Shown in pieces: positions 12,438 through 23,224 of a DNA stretch of 64,000 nucleotides (its first letter is position 1; each line of letters opens with the position of its first letter). Origin of the DNA: Podocnemis expansa (Eukaryota; Chordata; Testudines; Podocnemididae); NCBI GenBank assembly GCA_007922195.1, contig ML682007.1, positions 14,810,954-14,874,953 on the forward strand, read 5' to 3'. The notes beneath the pieces were generated by a model, which was not told the DNA's origin, did no database searches, and worked only from the letters and a program-made list of their open reading frames with translations. The position numbers were made by a program, and so were the translations under genes.

Positions 12438-13870
12438 GAACGAGCCCTGATGGAGAAGTGACACTGCTGTCTCCTTGTAAGAATATAAGGCCAGGTTTCT
12501 GGGCTGCAGCAAGTTAACCAAGCCCGTGATGTTTCAGTAGATTTCTGGCTTGATGCATGCTAAATGTTGACTACTGCCCAGTCTGGGGGCTGAGTGGCCC
12601 AGACACAACTACAATTCAGTGGATGCCTTATGATTCTGTCTCTTTGTTCAGAATATTAACTTGAAATGAGAACTTGATTTTTATCTATATCTCTATAAAG
12701 TTGCACAGATAACTGATTCTTGGTTCTCTGGCAATTCCAAAATGTAAAATAAAAAATAAATAGTTTGGGTTCAAGCAAAACATTTTCTTCAGCTATTGAG
12801 CTTCAAGTTTTAATCTTTAAAAACAAATCTGAAAGATTTCTAAACGAAAAGTTACTTCAAATCCAAACGTTTCATTTAGGAAAAAAAATCAATCTGAAAC
12901 AATTTTGTTTTCAACCAAAATAAATTGGTATATTTGACATAAATTCACAGAATGTTTCAATTGCTCCAAATATGCACCCTCCACCCCATTAGAAAACAGT
13001 TTCTATGCAAACCATTTTGCTCAGCTCTGTATCAGTATACTATCATGGAGAAGATGTCCATCGTATTGTGCAGCAGAGGATTATGACAGACCAATCATTG
13101 GGACTGTATGTGTTCCAGGCTCTGAGGCAGGACCAAGCAGCTCAGAGATTTGCAAACTTTCCCCTTCATTTCAATCACGGCGTTACCACAGACTCCATGA
13201 TTTCATGGCTATGGAAGCTGCCCTTTTTCAAAGATCCCACACAATTCAGTCTTTTTTGCTGTTCAATTCAACAGTTTGCCTCATCCAGATGCTGACCATT
13301 TGTTTCCATCTCCCTGCCCTGCTGTGACCTGATTTTGGCTCCTTTTGCTCTCTAACTTTCCCCACAGCATTAGTGAATGGGATTACCAGGCATGCTGTCT
13401 GCTGTTCCATGGACCAAACGGCAGGGGAGGTAGGGCCTAGCTTGCTGACAGGACGTAGGGGTAAGCAAAGCAGTAAGCCGGTGAACTGGAAAAGCAGAGG
13501 GTTGAAGCAGTTAAAGTCTCCACTTTCCTGACACCTGTGAAAGGAAGGGGATTTGGAGCTCAGCTACCTGGTAACTTCAAGGGAGCCGTGTACTAGCAAC
13601 ACCATCAGAAATCACCACCAGTGCCATTTACATCAATGAATATTTTCAGTTAGGAGCTAAAGCTGTGTGTGTCTGTGGGGGAGGAGGAGAGATGGAAATA
13701 AAGGGTATTTCATGGAGGCAAAACACATTAATACTGCCACACGACAGCACAAGCAACAGCAGCATCAATCAGACGATAATTTCAAAGCCTGGCTGAGCTA
13801 GATAAAGTCACTGTGGTATCCAGAAGTCAATGGCAAATAAAAATATCTGTTGCACTTATTGTCCGCCCAG
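12438..13870. other. gene-free; A/T-rich degenerate stretch at 12720-12990
   Basis: No gene. The 96-codon frame at 13005-13295 (plus) has no recognisable motif. The 12720-12990 stretch, rich in AAAATTTTG/GAAACATTT-like words, resembles an old interspersed repeat also suggested at 8090-8140 and 47800-47940, but the similarity is of composition as much as of sequence. Confidence 0.45.
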
Positions 13871-13879
13871 TGCCACCAG

Positions 13880-14070
13880 CACACTAGGCACACAATATGC
13901 ATTTCAGCCTCAGAACAGTCCTGTGAGGTAAATACTCCAAGGATTATCATTTCACTGACGGGGAAAATGAGGCACAGAGACGTCACAATGAGTGATTGAA
14001 TCAACATTAGAACCTGGAACGCCTTTGGAACATTAGAGCCCAGGAATTCCCAGTCCCATGTTCTCTCCAA
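13880..14070 (-). repeat. MIR/CORE-type SINE, 3' half, inverted
   Basis: The order CCTGTGAGGTAAATAC, ATTATCATTTCACTGACGGG, GAAAATGAGGCACAGAGACG, then GTCACAATGAGTGATTG and CCCAGGAATTCCCAGTCCC is the minus-strand order of MIR-like SINEs, whose sense strand reads 'tgcctcagtttccccatctgtaaaatggggataat'. Diverged, with no detectable target duplication. Other copies are at 14385-14600, 19325-19512, 44005-44110, 50815-51000 and 56170-56320. Confidence 0.75.
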
Positions 14071-14384
14071 ATCACGTTCTGGATCACATGGTCACTCCCA
14101 TATATTCCTATCCTTGTCTCTGCTTCCAGTCCCATTTTCGTTAACTGGGTGGCATTCAGAATACATGGAAAGACACATCCCAGGGAGCCTACAATTCACA
14201 TTTTAGAAATGCAGTCAATGCAAAGATTACAACGAACTGGGACCGAAAGTGGTAGGAAAGAAGGAGGATGATGCAGCAGAGTTTGTGGTCCCTTGACTGA
14301 AGGCAAGTACACTCTCATTGGTGCTACTCCAACCCCTCGCTCCCCCCCCTGCTTTATCTAAAATAAAGGAAGATGGAGCTGATT

Positions 14385-14600
14385 CATGAGGTACTGTGGC
14401 CTAATGGCTAGAGTACTGGACTGGGACCTGAATTGTATTCCTGCCTCTTCTGATAATTTTACGACTAGCTTGGGTTAAGACATCACTTTCTCTGACTCAG
14501 TTTTCCAATCTTTCTAATGGTACTTCCTTCCTTTATAAAGCATTTGGAGCTCTGTGGGTGAAAAGCACAAAATAAGAATCAGGCATTATTACTAGTAATT
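14385..14600 (+). repeat. MIR/CORE-type SINE, near full length
   Basis: It starts with a tRNA-like head: GTGGCCTAATGGCTAGAGTA (A-box region), then ACTGGACTGGGACCTGAATT leading to a decayed B box. The CORE/3' part follows (CATCACTTTCTCTGACTCAG, TTTTCCAATC, ATGGTACTTCCTTCCTTTATAAAGCATTTGGAGCT split over the block). It ends in an ATTATTACTAG tail. The head is decayed and embedded in a SINE, so this is not a tRNA gene. Confidence 0.78.
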
Positions 14601-15348
14601 CTAGATAAAGATGAATAAAATATAAAACTGTCCAAAGGGTTTATTTGCAAGCCTACCACTGCTTTACTGGATGACGGTTTTAATCCCTTATCTTCTGAAT
14701 CTTTCCTTGCACCTGCTGTGCGGCTGCTGTCCATTAACATTCTGTTGGAATCAGTGGAAAGTTAGGGCTTAGACGGTACATTCTGAATCAGTCATCTAAT
14801 TAGTAGTCTGTTTGCAAACACTGGAAAAGCAGGACACTGAGGGAGGCTTTTAGTAATCTCTCCCCACAATCCAACTGGAGCACTCAAGGAAATGCACTAA
14901 TTGAGAGCAAAGGTCAGTTGGTCAAACCAGACATGAAACTAACAAACAAATGGAGAGTAAATATTTTGATGTAGCTCAAATTTCGGTCGACAGAATTGGC
15001 TTTGACCGGAGACATGACATGTATGCCATCATCATCGAACATGAACAGATGCGAACTAGACTGTGAAGAAAATACTCTTTACTTGCTATTGTCTTGTTTA
15101 TGAAACCTACACTTGTAAAACCCCAGCCAGCTTCACAAATTAATGTATGGCCCTTTCAGCTCATAAAAGTTTCTTAGTCAGCAGTTATGAGAACTGATTT
15201 AATTTAAGAAGTTTCTTTTTATTATTGATTAGAGTTTGATTTTTTTATTGCAGTGCTTGGGAGTTAAATACTCCGCATCGGAAAACAAGAACCAAGGTTT
15301 ACAGCAGGAAAGGAGTCAAACCAACTTGGTGCAGCCATGCAAAGTATG
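14601..15348. other. gene-free, nothing recognised
   Basis: No gene, complete repeat or regulatory signal that I can support. Confidence 0.55.
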
Positions 15349-15351
15349 TAA

Positions 15352-15515
15352 GGGTATGTCTATACTTACAATTTTGTTTGAATTAGGGAGGCTTAATTCA
15401 AACTAAATTAGTGCATGTCCATACTTGTTTTCATTAGTTTGAACTAATTATTAGTCCGAATTGAGTAGTTTGAATTCAGTTAATTTGAACTAACCTTCTA
15501 AGTGTAGACATACCC
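15352..15515 (+). mobile_element. PIF/Harbinger-like MITE, complete, 3-bp target duplication TAA
   Basis: A 164-bp element with terminal inverted repeats GGGTATGTCTATACTTA and TAAGTGTAGACATACCC (one mismatch), flanked on both sides by TAA (15349-15351 and 15516-15518). Inside, AATTAGTTTGAATT-like inverted words make most of the element self-complementary. A 3-bp TWA target duplication is the hallmark of PIF/Harbinger. No coding capacity. Confidence 0.85.
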
Positions 15516-15518
15516 TAA

Positions 15519-16435
15519 GTCAAGGGGTTGTTGATGCCCTACTAATATCCTCACCAACTCATCCGTTTGTTCCTCCTCTTTCTTGGCTCAAGCTGCATAG
15601 AGCAAACAGAACTGGGACTGCTGAATCAGAAAGCTGTGACTGACTGATTTTTGTGGGATGTCGTTGGGGCTCTGAAGGGTTAGCCCTGTTGTGAAGCACC
15701 TCACCATTGTCTGCTCTTAGTGTGAAGAAAGCCTGTGCTTGCTGTTGATCAGCTCCCTGAATCCATCCACCTCTGGCAGCGTACACACTGTCTTACAAGC
15801 CTTGGTTTATCTGTAAAGGTAGCGAGAGATGCATGCCAATCCCTCAAATACTCAGAACGCTCCCTGCAGTGTTGCCCCTTATCCACTGAGCAATCACAGA
15901 TTTAACAGAAACGTTGTACCCAAAGGAAGAAAACATAGCAGCTTGCAAGATTCAACTCAGGATCTCGCTCTACTTAGCACCATGATACTTTGGTCTATTT
16001 ATAGTGGACAGAGGAATAAGTTTATTATCAAAGAATGGAGATTCAAGTAGTGAAGAGTAAGAATACTGGAAACAAACGATTAGATAGAAAAGCAAATTCA
16101 TAACAGGCTTTCTAGAAGACTACATTTAACCAAGATGTTAACTTCTTAAGACCCTATTTAAATGAAGCAAAACCAGTCCCTTTATTTCTTCAGTGGAGTG
16201 CATCTGAGAGTCTCCTCTGTGCCCCAAGTACATTAAGGAAGTCTGTGAAGTGCACCTCAAGATATTTCTCACAACAATCCTGCTGTTTTTCTCTTTCTGT
16301 TAAATTCTTTCTAAATTCTGACAGTCCTTAATCTGCATGTAGTTCAGTCTGGTGAGAGGCAGAGTGAATGAGACAATTCTTAATCTACTCGTAAACGGAT
16401 AGCTGACCATACTTCTATTACACCCTTGCTGGTGA
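15519..16435. other. gene-free, nothing recognised
   Basis: No gene. Minus-strand (15559-15786) and plus-strand (15829-16050) frames of about 75 codons carry no known motif. Confidence 0.55.
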
Positions 16436-16922
16436 CCAGACCTTGATACAGATAAATTCCTAGTGTAGACAAGGTACTTACTATGGTCTAACTGTACTTC
16501 TTAGGGGTGTGAAAAATCCACACACCAGAAAGATGCAGCTACAGTGACTTAACTCCCAGTGTAAACCAGCTCTAGGTCAGTGGGAGAACTCTCCTATTGA
16601 ACGAATGGCCACTTCTGGGGGAAGTGGAATACCTAAATTGAAAGGAGAAGCCCTCCTTGTCACTGTAGGTCAGGGGTCTCAAACTCAAATTATAGGGCCA
16701 CATGAGGACTAGTGCGTTAGCCTGAGGGCCGCACCACTGAAACCTTTTCATACAAAGATATTGCAAATATCAGTAATGATTGTGTCATTGTGGGCCGCAG
16801 GAAATAGCTTTAGGGGCCGCATGCGTCCCATGGCCCGTGTGTTTGAGACCCCTGCTGTAGGTAGTGGCTTCACTAAAGCACTGCGGCTGTGCCACTGCAA
16901 TGCTTTAGGTGTAGACAAGCCC
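16436..16922 (+). mobile_element. Harbinger-like MITE interrupted by a hAT MITE
   Basis: It contains the block AGGGGTGTGAAAAATCCACA (from about 16503), then AGTGGGAGAACTCTCC. After the interruption come GCACTGCGGCTGTGCCACTG and the end GGTGTAGACAAGCC. These are the blocks seen split at 9481-10536 and inverted at 17256-17518. The hAT element at 16671-16854 sits inside with a perfect target duplication, so removing it restores a continuous element of about 295 bases. The left boundary is approximate. Confidence 0.72.
16671..16854 (+). mobile_element. hAT-like MITE, complete, perfect 8-bp target duplication
   Basis: A 184-bp copy of the CAGGGGTCTCAAAC family with intact 14-bp terminal inverted repeats and a perfect 8-bp direct duplication CTGTAGGT on both sides (16663-16670 and 16855-16862). 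It inserted into the older MITE at 16436-16922. It is nearly colinear with the 2377-2562 copy, including CCGCATG and the central CATTGTGGGC block. Confidence 0.95.
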
Positions 16923-17255
16923 TGAGAAGATGTTTATATTTCCGTATCCACATGTAACCTCTTGCAAAGTATCTGCGCTTTCATTTCGCAGTGCTACTGA
17001 AGACCTGTGTGACACCACCATTTGACACCTCACAAGACATTCTTTGGTGAATTTGAATGTATGCATCAGACTTGTGAGATTTCCGTAATCCACTGCACAC
17101 CTTGCCAGCTAGAACAGAGAGATTCTGGGATCACAGTCCTTGTGAGAAGTACCACCTTTTGGACACACAAATACGTGTTCTAGCAACAGGAAAGGAACCA
17201 ACTAATTTAGGTGGCCATAAGGAAATAAGTTGAAAAAATGGTGGGGTCAAACTGA

Positions 17256-17518
17256 GGCAGACTCTACAATTAAACTGCTAAATGCTACAGTGGCCAAATT
17301 GCAGGTGCACTTCTGTAGCACTTCAAGGCAGACGCTTACTACAGCAATGGGAGGGAGCTCTCCCACCACTGTAGAAAATTCACCTCCCTGAGAGACAGTA
17401 GCTAGGGCAACAATAGTTTCTTTTGCCAACCTAGTGCTGTCTAAAGGGAGCCTTTGGCTGGCTTAACTGTGTCGCTCAGGGACATGGACCAATCTAATTT
17501 TCCATTGCAGACCAGGCC
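17256..17518 (-). mobile_element. Harbinger-like MITE, uninterrupted copy, inverted
   Basis: It reads GGCAGACTCTACA at the left and TTGCAGACCAGGCC at the right, with internal blocks GGGAGGGAGCTCTCCCACC (a near-perfect palindrome), GTCTAAAGGGAGCC and AACTGTGTCGCTCAGGGACA. It is the inverse arrangement of the copies at 9.5 and 16.4 kb and so shows the uninterrupted length, about 263 bases. No clear target duplication is visible. Confidence 0.7.
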
Positions 17519-17795
17519 CCAGTCTGCTATTATGATACGTGATATTCCAGAATTATATTCATTATCTTAAAGTGAAGAACAGAAGAGAAATGATTCACAA
17601 AAATAAGCTCAAATGGAAAATCTTTTCAGATCTACTTGCTGGGACCTTGACATTCCCTCAGATAAGTGAATTTTGAGTTAAAATATTACCTGAAAATAAT
17701 TTTCAAATTGCACAGCCAACCAATAACAGTGTGAATTTGTTTCAAGTAAGCTACTTGAAACTAGCAAGGGCAGTTTCAGTCAGGAAACAGAACAA

Positions 17796-17925
17796 CAAAG
17801 TGGGACTTTCCCCACAAAAGCTCATGCAATAAATACATTCGTTCATCTTTAAAAGTGCAAGAAGACTCCTTTTTTGTTATGCTGAAGTAGAGTAAACATG
17901 GCTACCCCCTTGAAACTTGTCAATA
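17796..17925 (+). mobile_element. Penelope-like element terminal repeat, partial
   Basis: In the sense direction it has AAAGTGGGACTTTCCCCAC, AAAAGCTCATGC, AATAAATAC, a decayed TTAGTCTTTA, AGTGC, GACTCC and the terminal ACATGGCTACCCC. It is linked to PLE by the copy at 43109-43196, which follows a GIY-YIG fossil. The left side begins inside the hammerhead-like core. Confidence 0.7.
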
Positions 17926-19320
17926 GTGTGTGGTTTTGGCTAATGAATCAATGTGAGAATTTCACATGATACCACTCTCTTCAAACCCACAGGAGATCTG
18001 TTAAGAGTATCCCAACTGGAGGTTTCTCCTTGCATACTATATCTGTCATATTTATTTTTTTCTGGTTTGCTTTGTAGAATCCTCACACATAGGGAACATG
18101 ACATTGCAGATACATTATAGTTTACTGGCTGACTCATCTGTATTATGTACGTAAATCCCAGTTTACTGGCATTAACATGTGGCTCTTATACTGTAAATCC
18201 TCTGTACATTTGCTAATTACAGCATTTCATTTGAGGTCAACCCATGCTGAGAAAGACAAGAAACCTTATTGCCCCTGTGGAAAAAAAAATGAAGGTTTGA
18301 ATTCATTACCTTAGTGGCACATTCTAGCTCTTAAAAACTTGAAATTCTTAATCTATTTGAGAAAGTGACATCAAAGCCAAGCTCCTAGGAATTTCCTTTG
18401 CAAGTTCAAGGAAATTATTAAAGATGGTTACTTCTCTTTATTATGGATGATCTCTGTATATATTGAATTAAAGTGTGTTCTCTTTTGATACTTTAGAAAT
18501 TGAGTACTAGCCTTTAGTAAACTCTATATATTCTAAATGAATAAACAGAGCCAGAGATGAATGGAAAACGTCTTTCTGAGTGCTAGCTGGCGTTTAACCT
18601 ATGTGCCTTGTAGTCATTAAGGACTGATGAATTCAGCTAAGAACTTGAAAGGACATTGTCAAGGTTAATACACTTCAAAGGTGTCCTTGCTTTGACTGTG
18701 CCCCCAGCTTAGAAGTGTCCTTTGGGGCACTGGATTGTCCAAAAGGATGGGACTGAGTAGGTTTGGATTTCTGCTAGTTGAGTCATAGACAAAGGTGACT
18801 AAATTGTAATAAAATTGATTCAAGAATATTTTTGCATATTAAAGCATTTAGTGTACTTGCAGGGCTTTTACTACTTGTTTGCAATTATTTAAATGACCAC
18901 TAAGTAATAAAATTTCCACGTCTCCCAAAAGTGTCATGAACTTTAGCACAGAGGATGAGTCCTCTGAAAATATGTTATTCTGCATTTTATAAGCTTTTAG
19001 TCATCTAGTCAGGGAGCAGAAATATATGACTGATCACACAATACTAATGCTTTCCAAATTTCTGAAGCTCACTGTTCATGAGCAACTAGCAACGTGAAAA
19101 TCTGTTGAAACTATTAGGGGAAAAATGAATGAAGAGGAAGGCCAGTTGGGTTGCAAATCATTCCCTTATCACATCTGACTGTGACCCCTAATTATGTCAA
19201 ACATCTGCAAGGGCCCACTGACCTATTTCAACAGCTGGCTACTGGCTTTCCATCTCACTGATGACGATGTCATCAAATAGCTGGGCATGCTGCACATTCA
19301 CTGATGATGATCAGAGCCAG
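17926..19320. other. gene-free, nothing recognised
   Basis: No gene. AT-rich unique sequence with no complete repeat that I can identify. Confidence 0.55.
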
Positions 19321-19324
19321 GGTG

Positions 19325-19512
19325 GCTTGCTGAATATGACACTGGACTAGGACTAAGTTCTCTACTTTTGACTTTGCCATTGGCCTGCTGGGTGACTTTG
19401 AACAAATCACATTACCTTTTTGTGCCTCAGTTTCCCCATCTGTTAACTGGGGTAATGACACTGACCTCATCTGTAAAGTGTTCTGAGATCTATGTATAAC
19501 CTGCACTATATA
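19325..19512 (+). repeat. MIR/CORE-type SINE
   Basis: GACACTGGACTAGGACTAAG, CTGCTGGGTGACTTTGAAC, AAATCACATTACC, TGCCTCAGTTTCCCCATCTG, TTAACTGGGGTAATGACACT and AAAGTGTTCTGAGATC follow in the sense order of MIR-like SINEs of reptiles. This is the best-preserved CORE/3' part in the window. Confidence 0.85.
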
Positions 19513-20280
19513 CAAAAGTTAAGATTTTGAAAAATAATTATTAAAATAACCACCTCCAGGCATTGGTTTTGAAAGCAATTTGAAAAAGAGATGCGTGATT
19601 TTGACTATTTGAGGATTTTTGTGAGTGTGATGGTTACAGCTGAACAAATGCCCCTGAGACATGCAAAGTGAAAATTTTGGTTGGATGATAAACTCACAGG
19701 GAGTAGCCAACTGACCAGCAGTACAAGAAACCATACCAGAAGACCTGACAGAAAATGAATTCTCCCAAGGTCTCATGAGCTTTGACCTCCAAAATACAAA
19801 ACCAAATATTTCAATGTTGCAAAATAAGTTGAGTGGATCTGCTGTGACAAGGCATGCCAGTGACTGAACATATTTAGATTTTTTTCAAACTTCAATTTAT
19901 TTATTTAGCTGGGTAATGATCACAAAATTAATTCATGTTTGTAAATCTTCATTCCCAAAGAAGTTCAATTAAGGAAGTCCAACTATTTGGTTAACAGGAA
20001 ACCACAATACAATACACACACACACCCCTCTAATTCTCAAGTCTGTTCTGATTGCTTTTCAATAATATGCATAATTTCCAGGAATTCTCTGCTCCCCCTC
20101 CCCAATCTGAACATGAAAAAAATTCTCTCATATACACAGTGCAAAATGTAACTTGTAATTGGTAAATATTTAACTTCAGGCATCTAAGAAAATTGCTTAC
20201 AGAAAGTAGTGAAAGGTCCGTGACCCATTGGCAAGCCCCTGCAGGGCGACGTGGCTAAATACTGATGAGGTGCTGAGCTT
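19513..20280. other. gene-free; short CA run
   Basis: No gene. A short (CA)n run lies at about 20013-20025. Nothing else recognised. Confidence 0.55.
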
Positions 20281-20404
20281 CAAAGGGGCAGCTGTGTTAG
20301 TCTAGTCCAGCAAAAAACAAGGAGCCCTGTGGCACTTTTAAAGACTAACAGATCTATCTATTGCATGAGCTTTCACAGGAGAAAAATCCCACTTCAGATG
20401 CTTG
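20281..20404 (-). mobile_element. Penelope-like element terminal repeat
   Basis: On the minus strand it runs from GCATCTGAAGTGGG through GAAAGCTCATGCAATAGAT, TTAGTC, GTGCCACAGGGCTCC and TTGTTTTT to the end TAACACAGCTGCCCCTTTG. The CTGANGA core has lost bases, so it could not be a working hammerhead. The outer end (CAAAGGGGCAGCTGTGTTAG on the plus strand) shows the conserved 3' terminus of the family. Confidence 0.78.
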
Positions 20405-22985
20405 AAGACAGGAAGTGTGGCACTCTCTCTAGCTATGTATGTGTTAAAAGGAATGGATATTTAGCAACAATCAGCCATAAGCCATCTCTAGACCTTTGCT
20501 GCAAGTTCTTATAGAACGTAGGGAAATTTCTTTTACCCTGATGTGGTGTCATAATTCTGCATGATATTATCTTTAATTGGTATATAGCCAATCCTTTGCA
20601 TAAACATTGATTCTCTCTAGCGTTCTGTGAATAACCATCATTGTAATTTGAACTGATCAGATGGTCTCATTAAAATTATTTTAGTTGCATCAATTTGGAA
20701 CTCAGATGATCTAAAGATAGCTGGAGTTATCTTGACATATATTGTAGCCAGGTGTTGTGCAAACAGCAACTTGCACATAAACACATGAGAAGAGAATTGT
20801 TTCATTCAGCAACAGCTGAGACATTCATTCTGCTTAGCCAGATTATCTTTGTCTTGGCCTCTAAATTCATTAGATTAATTATCATTTGGGACAACTGCTG
20901 AATCTTCACAAAGATTAAAGTATTATCCCTGAATAAGTATGAACGGTGCAGCTGAAATTCAGGGAGATACTGGCAAGGTCCTTTGTTTTGTATGTACAGT
21001 ATTCATTTATTTATATTTTCCTTGCACCTGGTTTTCTCTGATCAGTGCTCTGAGGCATTGCCATTGATGTTATTTGTGAAACATTTCATAAAATTTAAAA
21101 AATAAAGGGAAAGGCACCTAGGAAATCATTAATCAGTAGAGTTCAAGGCTTAAGGACATCAAAAATTGATCTAAAAAGAAGAGTCAAAAAGACTACCCCA
21201 GCATCCTGAGAGGCAGGGAGGAAAATCACAAAAGAGACCTGAATTGTAGTTGCATGGTGCAAAGTGACCTTAGTATAAATGAGAATCCAACCCTTAACTC
21301 ATTCTTAGTGGTGAACTAAAGGTTTTAACTATCTTGATTTTATTGATAGGCCACCTGCTTTATTCCTCCTTCATGTTACTCTGTGCACTGTAAGTTGACA
21401 GGGTGTTTTCAAATAATCTATTCACTGACAACCTTCTCACTAGATGAGAGTCTGTCAAACAGGGGGTGGGGAAGACTAGACCTGCAGGAAAGATAGTGAA
21501 ATGTAGCAAAGGGAGGAAAAAGCCAAGGACATGCACCCTGGCTAGGAAGAGGCCCCAGCTTGTTTTAAAGAGTTAGAAACCCTGAGGCACTAGAGAAGCA
21601 GCTCCTGTCTGGGCAGCTGGGATTCCCATCAGGGCTTATGAATGTGTAAGATGATTGTGCTTGGCTCTCCTCCATAGTCATTCTGTGTTTACACTTTCTT
21701 CCCTACTCCCACCCAAGAACCATAGGTGTCTAATTACATCCCTGTTTTGAAAATGTCTTGCACAGCCAGAGGAGGCCAAACAACCCTTTTCAGGTACTTT
21801 AATTGCCAATTTCTCCTGCATGAACACTTTGGAAAATTGTCTCGTATTTCCCAAATGCTCCATATCTGGACTTCCCCACAGAGAGATACTTCCACAAACA
21901 ATTCCTAACTCAATCAGCAGGCTTATTTTAGGTTCAGCTATTGGCTCTGCAGTGATCCATGTGCATTAACAGGGGTGTTACCAGATTTTTTTTTCCCCAG
22001 GAGGACTCCTAAGTTAGGCCCCTGCATTTGCCTGGGCCTTTACTCTACCATGTCCAGGTGTTCCACAACACCAGTACAGTCAAAAGAAGCTGAGCCCTGG
22101 ACAGTCTACTCATTTTTGGCTCATCAATAAACACAATATATATTGCCCCACAGGCATGGTAAAGCTCTTTCTATAGTTGTCCTGCAAATCAGTGGTCCCA
22201 GCTACGTTCACAGACCAAAAAAGGTGCAATAATTTTGCCTGCATCAACTCTCCCAACTCCCTCCAGGTAGGAACCACTAGCAGCAACCATCATCTGAATA
22301 TCTTTTGTCTTTACTCAACCATTGCTCCAGGGGCTGAAGATTGGAGCTCTGATCTCCTCTCCAGTCTGCTTATAATCTGGCCTGCTTGCTGCCCCTGCCC
22401 ATTTCAGCTCCTCCCTCTAAATCTGACATCTCTTACAGCTGTGGCAGGACAGGGCCACTTGAGCCCACAACATGAGCTCATTAATTTTTTGTTGCCCAGA
22501 ATGAGGTTTGTTGTCCCATCACGAGGTGGAAGCAAAATCATCATTTTGCTTATAAAGGTGATCAACCCATAAGCAGAGTTTGTCAGGTCACTCCTAGTTG
22601 TTATTCAGAGCTGGACTGGACCCCAACAGTGCATTGACACTGACCTTCCTCCATTTTACGCTCATGGCTTCAGCAGTGCAGCCATTTGTCCTCTTCCTTT
22701 CCCACCCTTTGATCATTTTCTTTATTTGTGGGAAGATGCTGTAAGTAACTGAAAGACGACACCCCAAAATTTCCATTTGTAACACCAATTACAGTTGGAA
22801 AGCCTTGTCAGGTCTAGGAGAAGCACTGTATTAGAAGACTATTAGTTAATCTTTTCTATGGGTTATTTACTGGGTGAGGAAGCACAGGGGGAGATGTGTA
22901 GGAAGGCACAGCAGGGTTTATAGTGGTGTTTAAGGCAAATCAGAATGGATCCTATGAGACCTCAACTTCCATAGAAGTCAATGAG
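20405..22985. other. gene-free unique DNA
   Basis: No gene. The longest frame in the whole window (22177-22572, plus, 131 codons) lies here but has no domain, is rich in Ser, Leu and Pro, and starts and ends without exon-like context. A conserved-element-like AT-rich patch lies at about 20840-20920. Confidence 0.55.
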
Positions 22986-22988
22986 AAC

Positions 22989-23084
22989 ACAACAAAACAA
23001 ACAAGGAGTCCTGTGGCATTTTACTAACAAATTTATTTACCTCATGAGCTTTCGCAGAAGAAAATCTCACTTCGTCAGATGCTT
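22989..23084 (-). mobile_element. Penelope-like element terminal repeat, truncated
   Basis: The minus strand reads GCATCTGACGAAGTGAGATT, TTCTTCTGCGAAAGCTCATG, AAATTTGTTAGT, ATGCCACAGGACTCC, TTGTTTG. The hammerhead-like core is present as CTGACGA and GAAA, but the stem between them (GTGAG/CTGC) is damaged. The 3' terminus is missing. Confidence 0.75.
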
Positions 23085-23224
23085 TGATAATGGGGGAATT
23101 TTCTGAATGGGAAAGCACAGGGTCCGATCCATTCTAACTTGTTTTGGCCTAATTCTGCTTCAGCTGAAGCCAATGACAAAATGCTCATGGATTTCAGTGG
23201 CAGCAGAAATAGGCCAACAATGTA

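Noticed and set aside
14385..14450. tRNA-like sequence with A- and B-box resemblance
   Set aside because: It continues into MIR CORE and 3' parts, so it is a SINE head and cannot fold as a tRNA gene product.
22177..22572. Longest open frame of the window (131 codons, plus)
   Set aside because: No domain, biased composition, no promoter or splice context, and 131 codons is expected by chance in 64 kb of six-frame reading.
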